From the NCBI GenBank assembly GCA_019083985.1, contig JAHRCV010000001.1, positions 1,550,001 through 1,614,000 on the forward strand: a stretch of DNA of 64,000 bases, in the 5' to 3' direction. Below, piece by piece: positions 62,895 to 64,000 of the stretch (position 1 is the first letter of the stretch; every line of letters starts with the position of its first letter). The position numbers were made by a program, and so were the translations under genes. The notes below the pieces were generated by a model that had not been told where the DNA came from, did not search any database, and saw only the letters and a program-made list of their open reading frames with translations. This DNA is from Rhizobiales bacterium TNE-4 (GTDB lineage: Bacteria > Pseudomonadota > Alphaproteobacteria > Rhizobiales > Beijerinckiaceae).

Positions 62895-64000
62895 TCAGAA
62901 TGTTTCCAAGGCTCCACCCGCTTTAGTCGGGAGAGCTGGATTGTCATTTGCTTTCTTAGCGTCAGCCACGAGACGCTCCAAAGAGCGGCGACCGTAACGC
63001 AGAAATAGCGTCGGCGTTAGGACCGTGTCGAGCGCGGTCGCTGTCACTAGGCCGCCGAAGATGGTTATCGCGACAGGATGGAGGATCTCTTTGCCGGGTG
63101 CAGAAGCATCGATCATCAACGGGACCAATGCCACCCCTGCTGACAGCGCCGTCATGAGAACGGGGGTAAGCCGCTCCAACGAACCGCGCATCACAAGTTC
63201 GCGCCCAAAAGGAAGATCTTCGTGGATGGCCAGATTGATATAATGACTGATCTTCAGAATTCCATTGCGCGTTGCGATCCCTGTCAGCGTAATGAAGCCC
63301 ACCATCGAGGCGACTGAAAGTGGCTGACCGGCGATCCACAGGGCTATCACCGAACCAATCAACGCCAGCGGCACACTTGCCATGATAATTGCGACCAAAA
63401 GTACCGATCGATAGCGGGAATATAGGATCGCAAATATCATCGCGAGCGACACAAGGCTGAGAAGACCAATCGTGCGCATCGAGTCTTCCTGCGCTTTAAA
63501 CGTTCCCTCGAGGCTTAAATAGAAATCAGGCGGCAGCGAATGACTTGCAATCACCTGCCGGATCTGGGTGATGATTTGCGCCATGTCCGCACCGCCTGCA
63601 ATATTCGCCATCACCACGACACGGCGCTTTCCGTTCTCACGCAGGATCTGGTTCGGTCCATCCGTCTCGACGACGTCCGCAATCTGGCGCAAGGGAATCC
63701 AGCCTGCGGGGGTCTCGATAAGCAGATCGGATAGGCCCTGCGTTGTCCGGCGTTCGTTCGAAAGACGGACGACAACATCAAAGCGCTTGTTACCGTCAAT
63801 AATCCGCGAGACGACCCGCCCATTCGACAGTCGCTCAAGCTGTTCTGTCACAGCAGCAGGCTGGATTCCATAAAGGGCAGCGCGCCGGTAATCAATAATG
63901 ACATCAAGTTGTGGAATACGAACCTGCTTCTCCACCTGAAGATCGACAACGCCTGGAATGTCAGCAAATTTCTGGCGGAGCTCTTCAGCGAGTACGCGGA
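62895..64000 (-). CDS. HME-RND efflux permease, C-terminal part (CusA/CzcA type)
   Basis: The frame is open to the window edge, so the N-terminal half lies beyond base 64000. The 368 codons present show a porter-domain stretch (LPGVVDLQ-like DIPGVVDLQVEKQVRIPQ), the ITLTGIATRNGILKI segment and the membrane helices of the second repeat, ending in short helix and TRPTLFLRYG-type TLFLRYG. CusA/CzcA pumps export Cu, Ag, Zn, Co or Cd with a membrane fusion and an outer-membrane partner. The ion cannot be told from the C-terminal part. Confidence 0.88.
   Translation of the reverse strand, partial: RVLAEELRQKFADIPGVVDLQVEKQVRIPQLDVIIDYRRAALYGIQPAAVTEQLERLSNGRVVSRIIDGNKRFDVVVRLSNERRTTQGLSDLLIETPAGWIPLRQIADVVETDGPNQILRENGKRRVVVMANIAGGADMAQIITQIRQVIASHSLPPDFYLSLEGTFKAQEDSMRTIGLLSLVSLAMIFAILYSRYRSVLLVAIIMASVPLALIGSVIALWIAGQPLSVASMVGFITLTGIATRNGILKISHYINLAIHEDLPFGRELVMRGSLERLTPVLMTALSAGVALVPLMIDASAPGKEILHPVAITIFGGLVTATALDTVLTPTLFLRYGRRSLERLVADAKKANDNPALPTKAGGALETF

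Overview
The window looks like chromosomal DNA of an alphaproteobacterium, most likely of the order Hyphomicrobiales (Rhizobiales). Evidence is the moderately high G+C content, tightly packed operons with ATGA start/stop overlaps, a DUF6481 gene beside a cspA-type gene, YkuD/lipoprotein families of this group, and an extragenic palindrome of a type I recall from Rhizobiales genomes. Genus cannot be fixed from sequence reading alone. No rRNA, tRNA, CRISPR, phage or insertion-sequence genes were seen.

Layout. 1-6.2 kb: the 3' end of purB, a small lipoprotein, a methyltransferase-like protein, then an FMN alpha-hydroxyacid dehydrogenase, a split transketolase and a 3-hydroxyisobutyrate-dehydrogenase-type reductase that read as one sugar-acid catabolic unit, and a zinc-ribbon protein. 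6.5-15.6 kb: an MHS-type transporter with a periplasmic insert, two short-chain dehydrogenases, a DnaQ-like exonuclease, a small pore-loop membrane protein, and a two-gene unit ending in an unusual ion channel that carries two complete voltage-sensor domains before one pore.

15.7-43.6 kb: a large catabolic region for amide, imide, guanidino or peptide-like compounds. It holds an arginase-family enzyme, an IolI-like barrel, an SDR, a PanE-like reductase, an isoaspartyl peptidase, a creatininase-family enzyme, a PuuE/cyclic-imidase-like deacetylase, a penicillin acylase, an ArgE-like deacylase, an M20 peptidase, an IlvD/Edd dehydratase and an amidase. It also has two complete Dpp/Opp-type ABC transporters and three family-5 solute-binding proteins. 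A MarR regulator sits at the divergent promoter near 22.46 kb with a palindrome over its start. Two of the solute-binding genes are each followed by a hairpin with a T tract before the next gene of the unit, which suggests differential expression.

43.7-59 kb: NYN-domain protein, a decayed enoyl-CoA hydratase fragment, RraA-like and MhpD-like proteins, TspO, an L,D-transpeptidase fold protein with altered active site, an orphan branched-chain-type solute-binding protein next to a 4-hydroxybenzoate hydroxylase, a more AT-rich two-component system of the 7TM type, an outer-membrane barrel protein, a secretory lipase, a lipocalin, and a second IlvD/Edd dehydratase. 59-64 kb: YceI, DUF6481 and a cold-shock protein, a patatin-like phospholipase, a small exported protein and the C-terminal half of a heavy-metal-type RND pump that runs off the window.
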